From Catenulispora sp. EB89 (GTDB lineage: Bacteria; Actinomycetota; Actinomycetes; Streptomycetales; Catenulisporaceae): a stretch of 64,000 bases of DNA. Each line of letters opens with the position of its first letter. Position 1 is the stretch's first letter. Below, in pieces: positions 52,648 to 62,400 of the stretch. A program made the position numbers and the translations under genes. The stretch is from assembly GCF_041261445.1 (NCBI RefSeq), contig NZ_JBGCCU010000016.1, positions 62,001 to 126,000 on the forward strand, written 5' to 3'. Below the pieces are notes generated by a model, which did no database searches, was not told the origin of the DNA, and worked only from the letters and a program-made list of their open reading frames with translations.

Positions 52648-53922
52648 ATGAGCCTCATCGTGCAGAAATTCGGCGGGTCCTCGGTGCAGAGCACGGAGCG
52701 CGTCATCCGGGTCGCCGAACGCGTCGTGGCCACCCGTCAGGCCGGCCACGACGTGGTCGTGGTGGTCTCGGCCATCGGCGACACCACCGACGACCTGCTG
52801 GAGCTGGCCGGGCAGGTGAGCCCGGAGCCGGTGCCGCGGGAGCTGGACATGTTGTTGAGCGCCGGCGAGCGCATCTCCAACGCCCTGATGGCGATGGCGA
52901 TCGAGGCGCTGGGGACGCCGGCCCGCTCGTTCTCCGGCGCGCAGGCCGGGATCCGCACCGCCGCGACGGCCGGGCGCGCGCGGATCACCGAGGTGCGGCC
53001 GGACCGGGTCCGGCAGACCCTCGACCGCGGCGCGATCGCGGTGGTCGCGGGCTTCCAGGGCGTGCATATGGACGAAGCCGGCGAGAGCACCGTCACGACG
53101 CTGGGACGCGGCGGCTCCGACACCACCGCCGTCGCGCTGGCGGTGGCGCTGAAGGCCGACCTGTGCGAGATCTACACCGACGTCGACGGCGTCTACACCG
53201 CCGACCCGCGCATCGTGTCCGACGCGCGCCTGATGGAGCACGTCGGCTACGACGTCATGCGGGAGCTGGCGATCAGCGGCGCGAAGGTGCTGGCGCCACG
53301 GAGTGTGGAGTACGCGGCGCGGCACGGGATACCGGTCCGGGTCCGTTCCTCGTACAGCGCCGAGCCGGGGACGATGGTCTCCGGATCGGCGGGCGCGGCG
53401 CACGCCGAGTACTCGGCGGTGGCCGGGGTGGCGCACGACGCGTCGAAGGCGAAGACCACACTGTGCGGGGTGCCGGGGTCGCCGGAGCTGACCGCACGGA
53501 TCCTGCAGGTGGTCGCGGGGATCGAGGCCGAGCTGCACTATTCGGTGCTGGACGCTTCGTGGACGTCGCGCGGGCGGCCGGACATCTCGCTGGTGCTGCC
53601 GGCGCAGGACGGCCCGCCGGTGCTGCGGGCATTGCGGGAGGAGAGCGCGGAGCTGGGGTTCGAGGACCTGCGGTACGCGGAGCGGATCGGGAAGGTCTCG
53701 CTGATCGGCAGCAGCCTGCTGTCACAGCCGGGGGTCCTGGCGACCTGCTGCGAGACGCTCGCCGAGGCCGGGGTGCAGCTGGAGACGATCTCGACGTCGG
53801 ATATCCGGTTCACCGCGCTGTGCCCGGCGGACCAGCTGACGGACGCGGTGCGGGCCTGGCACGCGGCGTTCGGGCTCGGGGCGCCGGAGCTGGCGGTGGT
53901 GCACGCGGGGACAGGGCGGTGA
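52648..53922 (+). CDS. lysC: Aspartate kinase with ACT domains
   Basis: A 424-residue aspartokinase. The N-terminal [13 protein letters not shown] motif, the catalytic [20 protein letters not shown] and the substrate region [17 protein letters not shown] are complete. Two C-terminal ACT domains (from about 265; [20 protein letters not shown], then [20 protein letters not shown]) normally bind lysine or threonine as feedback inhibitors. A cluster-embedded copy three bases after the aminotransferase suggests a dedicated supply of aspartyl phosphate for diaminobutyrate; feedback insensitivity is possible but not shown. Aspartate semialdehyde dehydrogenase must come from elsewhere in the genome. 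Confidence 0.93.
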   Translation: MSLIVQKFGGSSVQSTERVIRVAERVVATRQAGHDVVVVVSAIGDTTDDLLELAGQVSPEPVPRELDMLLSAGERISNALMAMAIEALGTPARSFSGAQAGIRTAATAGRARITEVRPDRVRQTLDRGAIAVVAGFQGVHMDEAGESTVTTLGRGGSDTTAVALAVALKADLCEIYTDVDGVYTADPRIVSDARLMEHVGYDVMRELAISGAKVLAPRSVEYAARHGIPVRVRSSYSAEPGTMVSGSAGAAHAEYSAVAGVAHDASKAKTTLCGVPGSPELTARILQVVAGIEAELHYSVLDASWTSRGRPDISLVLPAQDGPPVLRALREESAELGFEDLRYAERIGKVSLIGSSLLSQPGVLATCCETLAEAGVQLETISTSDIRFTALCPADQLTDAVRAWHAAFGLGAPELAVVHAGTGR

Positions 53923-53949
53923 GGGATCGCCGCCACCTAGACTTCCGGT

Positions 53950-56094
53950 ATGAAGCCGCCGGTAGCTGCCCGCCGTGACCACGAACGTTCCCGTCACGGC
54001 GATGTCGTCAACGATCCCTACGCCTGGATGATCGACGGGGAGGACGCGGAGGTTCTGGCGTACCTCAAGGAGGAGAACGCCTTCACCGAGGCCGCGACGG
54101 CCGGGCTGGCCGGGCTGCGGGAGACGGTCTTCCAGGAGATCAAGGGCCGGACGAAGGAGACCGACCTGTCGGTCCCCACCCGCAAGGGCGACTGGTGGTA
54201 CTACTCGCGCAATGTCGAGGGGCTTCAGTACGCGATCCACTGCCGGGTCGCCGCCGACGGCCCGACGCCGCCGTCACTGCCCGAGGACGGGTCCGCGCTG
54301 CCCGGCGAGCACGTCCTGCTCGACGGCAACGTCATCGCCGACGGGCACGAGTTCTTCTCCCTCGGCGGGTTCGAGGTCTCCCCCGACGGCCTGCGCCTGG
54401 CCTACTCGGTCGACTTCGCCGGCGACGAGCGCTACACGCTCAAGGTGCGGGACCTGGCCACCGGCGAGGACTTCGCCGACGAGGTCGCCGACACCTACAC
54501 CTCGATCGCGTGGACCCGGGACGCCTCGACGCTGTTCTACACCACGGTCAACGACTCCTTCCGGACCCACCGCGTGTACCGGCACGTGCTCGGGACGCCC
54601 GCGGCGCAGGACGAGATCGTGCTGCAGGAGGACGACGAGCGGTTCTACGTCGACGTCCGGCTCACGCGCAGCGAGCGGTTCATCGAGATCTTCTGCGGCT
54701 CGAAGATCACCAGCGAGGTGCGGCTGCTGGACGCCGACGACCCGGCCGGCGAGCTCCGGATCGTCGCGCCGCGCCGCGACGGCGTCGAGTACTCGGTCGA
54801 CCACTGGGCCCATCCCGGCGATCCGTCCCGCGACCTGCTGCTGGTGCTGCACAACGCGGACGGGAAGACCGACTTCGAGCTCGCGTCCGCGCCGGTGTCC
54901 GCGCTCGGCGGCGACAGCGCGTGGACGCCGCTCGTGCCGTACCAGCCGGGCGTCCGGCTGGACTACGTCGAGGCGTTCGCCGGCCACCTCGTCGTGGCCT
55001 TCCGGCGCGACGGGCTCACCGGCCTGGCCGTGCACAAGGTCGACGCGGCCACCGGGACGCCGTCCGCGCAGGGCACGCCGATCGAGTTCCCCGAGCAGGT
55101 CCGCACGGTCAGCCCGGACAAGAACCCCGACTACGACACCACCCGCTACCGCCTCGACTACACCTCCATGGTCACGCCGTCGAGCGTCTACGACTACGAC
55201 GTCGCGACCGGCGAGCTGACGCTGCTGAAGCGGCAGCCGGTGCTAGGCGGCTACGACCCGGCCGACTACGTGCAGGAGCGGGTCTGGGCCACCGCGCAGG
55301 ACGGCGTGCGGGTGCCGGTGACGCTCGTGCGCAGGCGGGGCGTCGTCGCCGACGGCTCGAATCCGTGCGTGCTGTACGGATACGGCTCGTACGAGGCCTC
55401 CATCGACCCGTACTTCTCCATCCCGCGCCTGAGCCTGCTGGACCGCGGGTTCGTCTTCGCGATCGCGCACGTGCGCGGCGGCGGCGAGCTGGGGCGGCAG
55501 TGGTACGAGGACGGCAAGCTCCTGGTCAAGCGCAACACCTTCACCGACTTCGTCGCCGCCGCCCGGCAGCTGGTCGCCGACGGGTGGACCAGCCGGGACC
55601 GGCTCGTCGCACGCGGCGGCAGCGCCGGCGGCCTGCTGATGGGCGCCGTCGCCAACCTCGCCCCGGACGACTTCCGGGCGATCGTCGCCGAGGTCCCGTT
55701 CGTCGACGCGCTCAACACGATCCTCGACCCCGACCTGCCGCTGACCGTCATGGAATGGGACGAGTGGGGCAACCCGGTCGAGGACGCCGAGGTCTACGCG
55801 TACATGAAGGGCTACAGCCCCTACGAGAACGTCGCGGACGTGCAGTACCCGGCGATCCTCGCGGTGACCAGCCTCAACGACACCCGCGTCGGCTTCCACG
55901 AGCCGGCCAAGTGGATCGCGCGGCTGCGCGCCGAGGCCGGCGGCGTGCAGGACTTCCTGCTCAAGACCGAGATGGAGGCCGGGCACGGCGGGCGGTCAGG
56001 GCGGTACACCGCCTGGCAGGAGGAGTCGTTCAATCTGGCGTGGATCATCGACAAGGCGACGGGGTCGGCGACCGGTTCAGGGGCCGCCGACTAG
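53950..56094 (+). CDS. ptrB: Oligopeptidase B (S9A serine peptidase)
   Basis: A 714-residue prolyl-oligopeptidase-family enzyme of the oligopeptidase B branch. The N-terminal DHERSRHGDVVNDPYAWM leads into a seven-bladed propeller (about 80-420). The catalytic domain has Ser558 (ARGGSAGGLL), Asp644 (SLNDTRVGFHEPAKW) and His679 (EAGHGGRSG). Oligopeptidase B cuts short peptides after basic residues, so next to a cationic polymer cluster it might degrade or trim basic oligomers; that is speculation. It starts 27 bases after the kinase stop. The stop TAG lies in the outermost CTAG of the inverted-repeat element that follows, so the original C-terminus may have been different. Confidence 0.93.
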   Translation: MKPPVAARRDHERSRHGDVVNDPYAWMIDGEDAEVLAYLKEENAFTEAATAGLAGLRETVFQEIKGRTKETDLSVPTRKGDWWYYSRNVEGLQYAIHCRVAADGPTPPSLPEDGSALPGEHVLLDGNVIADGHEFFSLGGFEVSPDGLRLAYSVDFAGDERYTLKVRDLATGEDFADEVADTYTSIAWTRDASTLFYTTVNDSFRTHRVYRHVLGTPAAQDEIVLQEDDERFYVDVRLTRSERFIEIFCGSKITSEVRLLDADDPAGELRIVAPRRDGVEYSVDHWAHPGDPSRDLLLVLHNADGKTDFELASAPVSALGGDSAWTPLVPYQPGVRLDYVEAFAGHLVVAFRRDGLTGLAVHKVDAATGTPSAQGTPIEFPEQVRTVSPDKNPDYDTTRYRLDYTSMVTPSSVYDYDVATGELTLLKRQPVLGGYDPADYVQERVWATAQDGVRVPVTLVRRRGVVADGSNPCVLYGYGSYEASIDPYFSIPRLSLLDRGFVFAIAHVRGGGELGRQWYEDGKLLVKRNTFTDFVAAARQLVADGWTSRDRLVARGGSAGGLLMGAVANLAPDDFRAIVAEVPFVDALNTILDPDLPLTVMEWDEWGNPVEDAEVYAYMKGYSPYENVADVQYPAILAVTSLNDTRVGFHEPAKWIARLRAEAGGVQDFLLKTEMEAGHGGRSGRYTAWQEESFNLAWIIDKATGSATGSGAAD

Positions 56095-56285
56095 ATGATT
56101 GATTCCTGGGGGTTCCGGCGTACGGAACCGCAGCTGACATGGGAACTTGCGAAACGGCTCAGCAGCAAGCATGGGTGACCCGGACGACCTCCCTCAGCCT
56201 GGTTGGCTGTGGGTGGGCGGCCGGGGCGGCCAGGCGCCGCTGATCAGCCGTTTCGCGCCGGTACCCCCAGGAATCAATCATCTAG
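56091..56285. mobile_element. MITE-like element with 30-bp inverted ends
   Basis: The first 30 bases (56091-56120, beginning CTAGATGATTGATTCC) are repeated in inverted form at 56256-56285 with a single mismatch. An inner 11-base inverted pair (GCGAAACGGCT near 56149 and AGCCGTTTCGC near 56247) lies inside. Each end finishes in CTAG, which fits the 4-bp YTAR target duplication of IS5-family elements. If so, the element proper is 56095-56281 (187 bp). It has no coding frame. The oligopeptidase stop codon is in the left CTAG. The folded RNA could also work as a two-way terminator between the convergent genes. Confidence 0.7.
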
Positions 56286-56292
56286 GGCGGTC

Positions 56293-56577
56293 TCAGTCGA
56301 TCTCATAGCGGTAGTAGTAGTACCAGCCGGCGCCTCCGTTGCCGTTGGGGCTGCGGGGGTCGCTGGCGTAGTACGAGCAGGTGTAGGTCAGCACGTCCGG
56401 CGGGTCGTTCCGGGCCGCGCTCGAGGCGGCGCAGCTCGCCTCGGTGCTGAACTGCACCGAATACTCGCCCCGGTAGGTGAGGTAGGACGCCGTCGCGTCC
56501 GCGATGCCGCCGGTGAGGGCGAACAGGCCGGCCACGCTGACCGCCAGTGCCGTCGTGCGCCTTCGTGATGCCGTCAT
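56293..56577 (-). CDS. Small secreted Tyr-rich protein, 94 aa
   Basis: A 94-residue protein with a clear signal peptide (SRRRTTALAVSVAGLFALTG) and a short mature part with two Cys (EASCAASSAARNDPPDVLTY, then TCSYYASD) and a Tyr-rich end (WYYYYRYEID). The cysteines probably form one disulfide outside the cell. ATG 56577 has GAGGGA eight bases upstream. Resembles many small exported proteins of filamentous actinobacteria without known role. Its stop is seven bases from the MITE-like element. Confidence 0.72.
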   Translation of the reverse strand: MTASRRRTTALAVSVAGLFALTGGIADATASYLTYRGEYSVQFSTEASCAASSAARNDPPDVLTYTCSYYASDPRSPNGNGGAGWYYYYRYEID

Positions 56578-56644
56578 GGAATCCGTCCCTCGCTGGAATC
56601 GCAGTTCCGCAGTGAATAAGGCTTCTGATTCACTCCTGACCGAA

Positions 56645-58135
56645 TTATTGTGACATGGCGGCCCGGCGCGCACCAGTGAGCAGCAGCGCCACCGGGACCG
56701 CGGCCAGGCCGGCGAGGCCGCAGACCCACAGTGCCTGGTGGAATCCGCCGGTGAGCGCGTCGGCGGCGGGGTGGCCGTGGCCGAGCATCGCACGGGAGCG
56801 CGCGGCGGCCACGGTCGAGGCGACCGCGATGCCGATCGCGCCGCCGAGCTGCTGGGAGGAGTCGATGAGGCCGGAGGCGATGCCCGCGTCGCGTTCGGTG
56901 ACGCCGACCAGGGCGCCGATCGAGACCGGGATGAACACCCAGGTGACCGTTCCGGTCAGGAAGAAGGGGCCGGCGAGGTTCGCCAGGAAGCTGCCGTGCA
57001 CCGGCGCCTGGGTCAGCCACAGGATCCCGGCTCCGGTCACCGTCATCCCGACGGCCATCACCACTCGGACCGAGGCGCGGGTGACCAGGATCTGGGCCGG
57101 GCCGGCGAGGACGACGCCGGTCAGGCCGACGGTCAGCCAGGCCAGGCCGGTCGTCATCGCGGAGTAGTGGAGCACCTGTTGCATGTACAGGGTGCCGATG
57201 AAGATGTAGCCGTAGAAGCTGGCGCCGAGCAGGAAGCCGACCGCGTTGGATCCGGCCAGGGACCTCAGGCGGAACAGCCGTAGCGGCAGCAGCGGCGCCT
57301 GTGCCCTGGCCTCGATGACGAGGAACGCGGCCAGCAGTACCGCGGCCGACGCGAGCAGGGCCAGCGTCCGGGCGGCCGTCCAGCCGACGGTCGGGGCCTG
57401 GGAGATCGCGTAGACCGCGAGCACCAGGGCGCCGGTCACGGTGACGGCGCCGAGGGGGTCGTAGCGGCGGCGCGTGCTGGGCTGCGCGCCGCCCGGCACG
57501 GCCCTGCTCTCCGGCACGACCCGGCGGACCAGCAGCAGGGCGGCGCCGCCGATGACGACGTTCAGATAGAAGATGTACTGCCAGCCGGCGTACCGGGTGA
57601 GGGCGCCACCGGCCAGCACGCCGAACGTCGCCCCGCTGGCGCCGACCGCGCCCCAGATGCCGAGCGCCTTGTTGCGCTCGGCGCCCTCGGGAAACATGTT
57701 CATCACGATGGACAGCCCGGCGGGCAGCACCGCAGCGGCGCCCAGGCCCTGGACTCCGCGCATGACGATGAGGAACGTGGCGCCGGTCGCCAGCGCGCAG
57801 GCCAGCGAGGCCGCGGTGAACAGCGCGAGCCCGGCGGCGAACACGCGCCGGCGGCCGAGCAGGTCGGCGGTCCGGCCGCCGAGCAGCAGGAAGCCGCCGA
57901 AGGCGACGGCGTACGCGGTCACCACCCACTGCAGGTCCGACTCGGCGAAGTGGAGCTTGGTGCCGATCGTCGGGAGGGCGACGTTGACGATCAGCATGTC
58001 GACCGCCGTCATGAAGGCGGCCACGGCGAGCAGGGCGAACGCGCGCCAGGGGTGTGGGGTGCCGGGTGGCGCGGGTGGTGCGGATGTTCCGGGCGCGGCG
58101 CCACGGATGTCGCTTCTGCCGTCCAGTGAGGTCAT
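56645..58135 (-). CDS. MFS drug exporter, DHA2 (14-TM) family
   Basis: A 496-residue major-facilitator protein of the EmrB/QacA branch. The DHA2 signature motif (FMTAVDMLIVNVALPTIGTK) lies in TM1, with motif A GGRTADLLGRRRVF in the loop between TM2 and TM3, and motif C-like GASGATFGVLAGG in TM5. About 14 hydrophobic helices are visible. Such pumps export cationic dyes, disinfectants or antibiotics by proton antiport. It is divergent from the ECF sigma factor gene, which may control it. Whether it exports a product of the nearby cluster is unknown. Confidence 0.92.
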   Translation of the reverse strand: MTSLDGRSDIRGAAPGTSAPPAPPGTPHPWRAFALLAVAAFMTAVDMLIVNVALPTIGTKLHFAESDLQWVVTAYAVAFGGFLLLGGRTADLLGRRRVFAAGLALFTAASLACALATGATFLIVMRGVQGLGAAAVLPAGLSIVMNMFPEGAERNKALGIWGAVGASGATFGVLAGGALTRYAGWQYIFYLNVVIGGAALLLVRRVVPESRAVPGGAQPSTRRRYDPLGAVTVTGALVLAVYAISQAPTVGWTAARTLALLASAAVLLAAFLVIEARAQAPLLPLRLFRLRSLAGSNAVGFLLGASFYGYIFIGTLYMQQVLHYSAMTTGLAWLTVGLTGVVLAGPAQILVTRASVRVVMAVGMTVTGAGILWLTQAPVHGSFLANLAGPFFLTGTVTWVFIPVSIGALVGVTERDAGIASGLIDSSQQLGGAIGIAVASTVAAARSRAMLGHGHPAADALTGGFHQALWVCGLAGLAAVPVALLLTGARRAAMSQ

Positions 58136-58303
58136 GGGTGTCTCCGGTGGTCGCTGGTGAGTCGCGGGCGAAAGTCCTCACCGGGTGAAGCACCGGCCGT
58201 CGCGGCGATTCACCGACGCGTCGGCGATGAATTCGGGCCGCCGCCGGTGTTGCATTCTCAGGACGGGTTTTCCAGGCGGCCGCACGAAAGGACAGGACTC
58301 ACC

Positions 58304-59290
58304 ATGACCGAGGCGACCCTCGCCCTGGCCCAGGCCGGAGACGGTGAGGCCTTCCGCGAGCTCATCGAGCCCCACCGCCGCGAGTTGCAGGCGCACTGCT
58401 ACCGGATCCTCGGATCGGTGCAGGACGCCGAGGACGTGCTTCAGGAGGCCCTGTTGGCGGCATGGCGGGCGATCGAACGGTTCGACGGCCGGTCGCTGCG
58501 GGCGTGGCTGTACCGGATCGCGACCAACCACTGTCTCAACTACCTGCGCGGCGAGTCCCGCCGCCCGCAGCCGGCCGGACTGCCCGACCACGGCGCGGGG
58601 CGCTCGGCACAGGGGTGGTCCGGCGAGCCGTGGTGGCTGGAGCCGTTCCCCGGCGACGTGGACGACCTGACCGCCGGCCCCGAAGCACGCTATGACGCGC
58701 GCGAGTCGATCGCGTTGTCGTTCGTGGCGGGGCTGCAACGCCTACCGCCACAGCAGCGCGCAGTGCTGGTGCTGCGCGACGTGCTCGGCTTCCCCGCGGC
58801 CGAGACCGCGGAGATCCTGGGCACCACCCCGACCGCGGTCAACAGCGCCCTGATCCGGGCGCGCGCCGCGCTGCCGCCGGACCAGCACCCGAACGAGGTG
58901 CCGATGCCGAAGTCACCGGCCGAGGCCGCGGTCGTCGACCGGTTCGTGAGCGCGTTCCAGCGCTTCGATCTGAAGGAGCTGCTGGCGCTGCTGACCGACG
59001 ACGCCCGGCTGACGATGCCGCCGGAGCCCGACGAGCACCGGGGGCCCGTGGAGATCGCGCGCTTCCTGCTGCAGACGCATCGGGGGCAGGAGTTCAAGCT
59101 GCTGCCCACCCGGGCCAACGGGCAGCCGGCGCTGGTGCTGTACCTGCTCGACCCCCAGGCGCCGATCTGGCGGGCGTGCGGGCTCATCGTGCTCGCGGTG
59201 CGGGGCGAGCAGATCCAGGCGCTGACACGGTTCGCGAGTATGGGTTCGCTTTCTCGGTTCGGTTATCCACGGACGCTGCCGCGGGACTGA
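58304..59290 (+). CDS. ECF sigma factor with SnoaL-like C-terminal domain
   Basis: A 328-residue sigma-70-family protein. Region 2 (FRELIEPHRRELQAHCYRIL, then GSVQDAEDVLQEALLAAWRA) and region 4 (LQRLPPQQRAVLVLRDVLGF, then PAAETAEILGTTPTAVNSAL) are standard ECF. A C-terminal SnoaL-like domain (from about 205; VDRFVSAFQRFDLKELLALL, then DDARLTMPPEPDEHRGPVEI) takes the place of an anti-sigma partner, as in the SigJ/SigX5-type groups. Such domains regulate the sigma factor internally. ATG 58304 has AGGA before it; the frame can extend to 58157 but lacks a domain there. Divergent from the MFS exporter. Confidence 0.9.
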   Translation: MTEATLALAQAGDGEAFRELIEPHRRELQAHCYRILGSVQDAEDVLQEALLAAWRAIERFDGRSLRAWLYRIATNHCLNYLRGESRRPQPAGLPDHGAGRSAQGWSGEPWWLEPFPGDVDDLTAGPEARYDARESIALSFVAGLQRLPPQQRAVLVLRDVLGFPAAETAEILGTTPTAVNSALIRARAALPPDQHPNEVPMPKSPAEAAVVDRFVSAFQRFDLKELLALLTDDARLTMPPEPDEHRGPVEIARFLLQTHRGQEFKLLPTRANGQPALVLYLLDPQAPIWRACGLIVLAVRGEQIQALTRFASMGSLSRFGYPRTLPRD

Positions 59291-59406
59291 AGGTTCGCTT
59301 CCGGACGTCATCCGCCTCCGAGTGCTGTTGGCGAGGAGCAACAGCCGACCCACGCAGACGCCCGGCCGGGATACCCCGGCCGGGCGTCTGCGTACCCTGC
59401 GAACAC

Positions 59407-62400
59407 CTACCTCCTGGACGTCCCGGCCGTCCCCCGCCGCCGCGCACCGTAAGCCAGCGCACCGCCCGCGGCGAGCGCCATCAGCGCGGCCGTCGAGGTC
59501 TGCCACAGGCCGGTGGCGCCGGTCGGCGGCAGCGCTCCGACGGTGATGCGGTTCCCCGGGTCGTTCGGGTCGTTGCTGTTGTCGCCGGGGTTCGGGTCGA
59601 TGGCGTCGCTGGCCGCGGTCGCCTTGTTCCTGATGTCCGAGCCGTTGCCCTTGTACGTCGGGGCCAGCCGCACCGTGAACGTCCACGACTTCGACGCCTC
59701 GGGTGCCAGCTTCGCTTCCGGGCCGCAGGTGACGGTGCCGCCGGGGGTGCCGGCCGGGCCGGTGCAGCCGTCCGGCGAGGAGACGAAGGACAGCATCGTC
59801 GGCAGCGGGTCGCTGATGCGGACGTTCGGGGCCGTCGCCGGGCCGTGGTTGGTGACCGTCACGGTGTACCGGAACGTGCCGCCGGGTCGGACCACGCCGC
59901 CGGCCGGCGGGTGGGCCGTCTTCGCGGTCGACAGGTCGGCCTCGGCCGGGGCCACCTTGCCGCCGGGCACGGTCGCCGGGGGCGAGGTGTCGTTGCCCGG
60001 ATCCGGGTCCTTGGTGTCCGACTTGGCGGTCGCCGTGTTGAGCACGTCGGAGCCGTCGCCGGTGTACCCCGGGTCGAGCTTCACCGTGAAGGTCCACGAC
60101 ACCGACGCGCCGGGCGCCAGCGCCGCCCGCGGGCCGCACGTCACCGTCGCGCCGTACACGCCGGCCGGGGCGGTGCAGCCGTCGGCCGAGGAGACGAACG
60201 ACAGCCGCGCGGGCAGCGCGTCCACGGCCCGCACCGCGACCGCGGTGGACGGCCCGGCGTTCGTGATCCGCACCCGGTAGGCGAAGGTCTGCCCGGGGCC
60301 GACCGGCGTGTCGGTGACCGTCTCCTTGTGCGCCGACAGGTCGGCCTCCGGCGGGTCGACCTTGCCGGCCGGCGGCGGGGCCGGCGGCGAGGTGTTGTCG
60401 TCCGGGTTCGGGTCGGTGGTGTCCGACTTCGAGGTCGCGCGGTTGCCCAGGTCCGAGCCGTCGCCGGTGTAGGCCGGGTCGAGCCGCACCGTGAACGTCC
60501 AGGACTTCGACGCGCCGCCGCCGAGCGAGGCCAGCGGCCCGCAGGAGACGAGCCCGCCGTCGGTGCCGGCCGGACCGCTGCAGCCGTCGGCCGAGGAGAC
60601 GAACGCCAGGTACTTCGGCAGCGGGTCGGCGACGTTCACGTTCACCGCCGCCGACGGGCCGTGGTTCGTGGTCGTGACCAGGTAGTCGAAGGTCTCCCCG
60701 GGCTTGACCGGGGTCGTGCCGACCGCCGACTTCGCCGTCGCCAGGTCCGCCTCCGGCATGATCGGGCCGGGCGGCTCGATCAGCCCGCTCGGGTCCTTCT
60801 CGCCGCCGGTCGGCGAGGTCGGGGTGGCGATGTTGCCCTGGTCCGAGCCATCGCCGGTGTAGGCGTGGTCGAGCAGCACGGTGAACGTCCACGACTTCGA
60901 CGCGCCCGGCAGCAGCGACGCCTCGGGCCCGCAGGTGACCGTCCCGCCCTCGCCGGCGGTGCCGGTGCAGCCGTCGGCCGAAGACACAAACGAGATCTTC
61001 GACGGCAGCGGGTCGGCAGCGCCCACGTTCACGGCGGTCGAAGGGCCCTGATTCGTGACGGTCACGGTGTACGTGAACGTCTGCCCCGGCTTCACCGGCG
61101 CACTCGACGTCGACTTCACCGTCGTCAGGTGCGCCTCCGGCGGCGCCACCGGCCCGGGCGGCGGCTTCGGATCGCTGGGATCCTTCGTGCCGTCGGTCGA
61201 GGACGTCGCGGTGGCCACGTTGCCCTGGTCCGAGCCGTCTCCGGTGTAGGACGGGTCGAGCTTCGCGGTGAACGTCCAGGTCTTCGTCTCACCGGGCAGC
61301 AGCGTCACGTCGCCACCGCAGCTGACGGTGCCGCCGTTGGTCCCGACCGGACCGGTGCAGCCGTCGACCGAGGAGACGAACGACAGCTTCGAGGGCAGCG
61401 GGTCGGTGGCCCCGACGTTCACCGCGGTCGAGGGACCGTTGTTCTTGACCGCCAGGACGTAGTCGAAGGTCTGACCCGGCTTCACCGGCGTGGTCGACGG
61501 CGTGGTCTTGGTCAGCTTCAGGTCGGCCTCGGGCTTGATCGGGCCGGGCGGGTCGACCGGCGGGCTCGGGTCCTTGGTGCCGTCGGTGGGAGAGGTCGCG
61601 GTGGCGACGTTGGCCTGATCCGTACCGTCGCCGGTGTAGGAGGGGTCGAGCTTCACGGTGAACGTCCACGACTTCGACGCGCCCGGGAGCAGCGCCGGCT
61701 CAGTCCCACACGTCACCGTTCCGCCGTTGCCGGCGGTGCCGGTGCAGCCGTCCGCCGACGACACGAACGAGATCTGCGACGGCAGGGTGTCGGTGGTGCC
61801 GACGGTCACCGCTGTCGAAGGGCCCTGATTCGTGACGGTCACGGTGTAGGTGAACGTCTGGCCCGGCTTCACCGCGGTGGAGGACGTGGTCTTCACCGTC
61901 TTCAGATCCGCTTCCGGCGTGATCGGGCCGGGCGGGTTCACCGGCGGACCGCTGGGGTCCTTCTTGCCATCGGTCGGAGACGTCGCGGTCGCGACGTTGC
62001 CCTGGTCGGAGCCGTCACCGGTGTAGGAGGGGTCGAGCTTGACGGTGAACGTCCACGACTTCGACGCACCCGGCAGCAGCGTCACGCCGCCGCCGCAGCT
62101 GACGGTGCCGCCGTTGGTCCCGACGGGACCGGTGCAACCGTCCGCCGAGGAGACGAAGGACACCTTCGACGGCAGCGGGTCCGTGGCACCCACGCTCACC
62201 GCCGTCGACGGACCGTTGTTGGTGACGGTCACCGTGTAGGTGAACGTCTGGCCCGGCTTGACCGCCGTCGTGGACGTGGCCTTCGTCGTGGCCAGGTCGG
62301 CCTCCGGCGTGATCGGGCCCGGCGGGTCGATCGGCGGGCTCGGGTCCTTCGTGCCGTCGGTGGGGGACGTCGCGGTGGCGACGTTGGCCTGGTCCTTGCC

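Noticed and set aside
47089-53538. Open frame of over 2100 codons on the minus strand opposite the NRPS cluster
   Set aside because: It is a GC-composition shadow: the product is rich in Arg, Gln, His and Gly, has no domains, and lies opposite three clearly coding genes.
51265-53922. Ectoine biosynthesis cluster
   Set aside because: The aminotransferase and aspartate kinase are shared with ectoine pathways, but no ectA, ectC or ectD is present and the genes follow a Pls-type synthetase.
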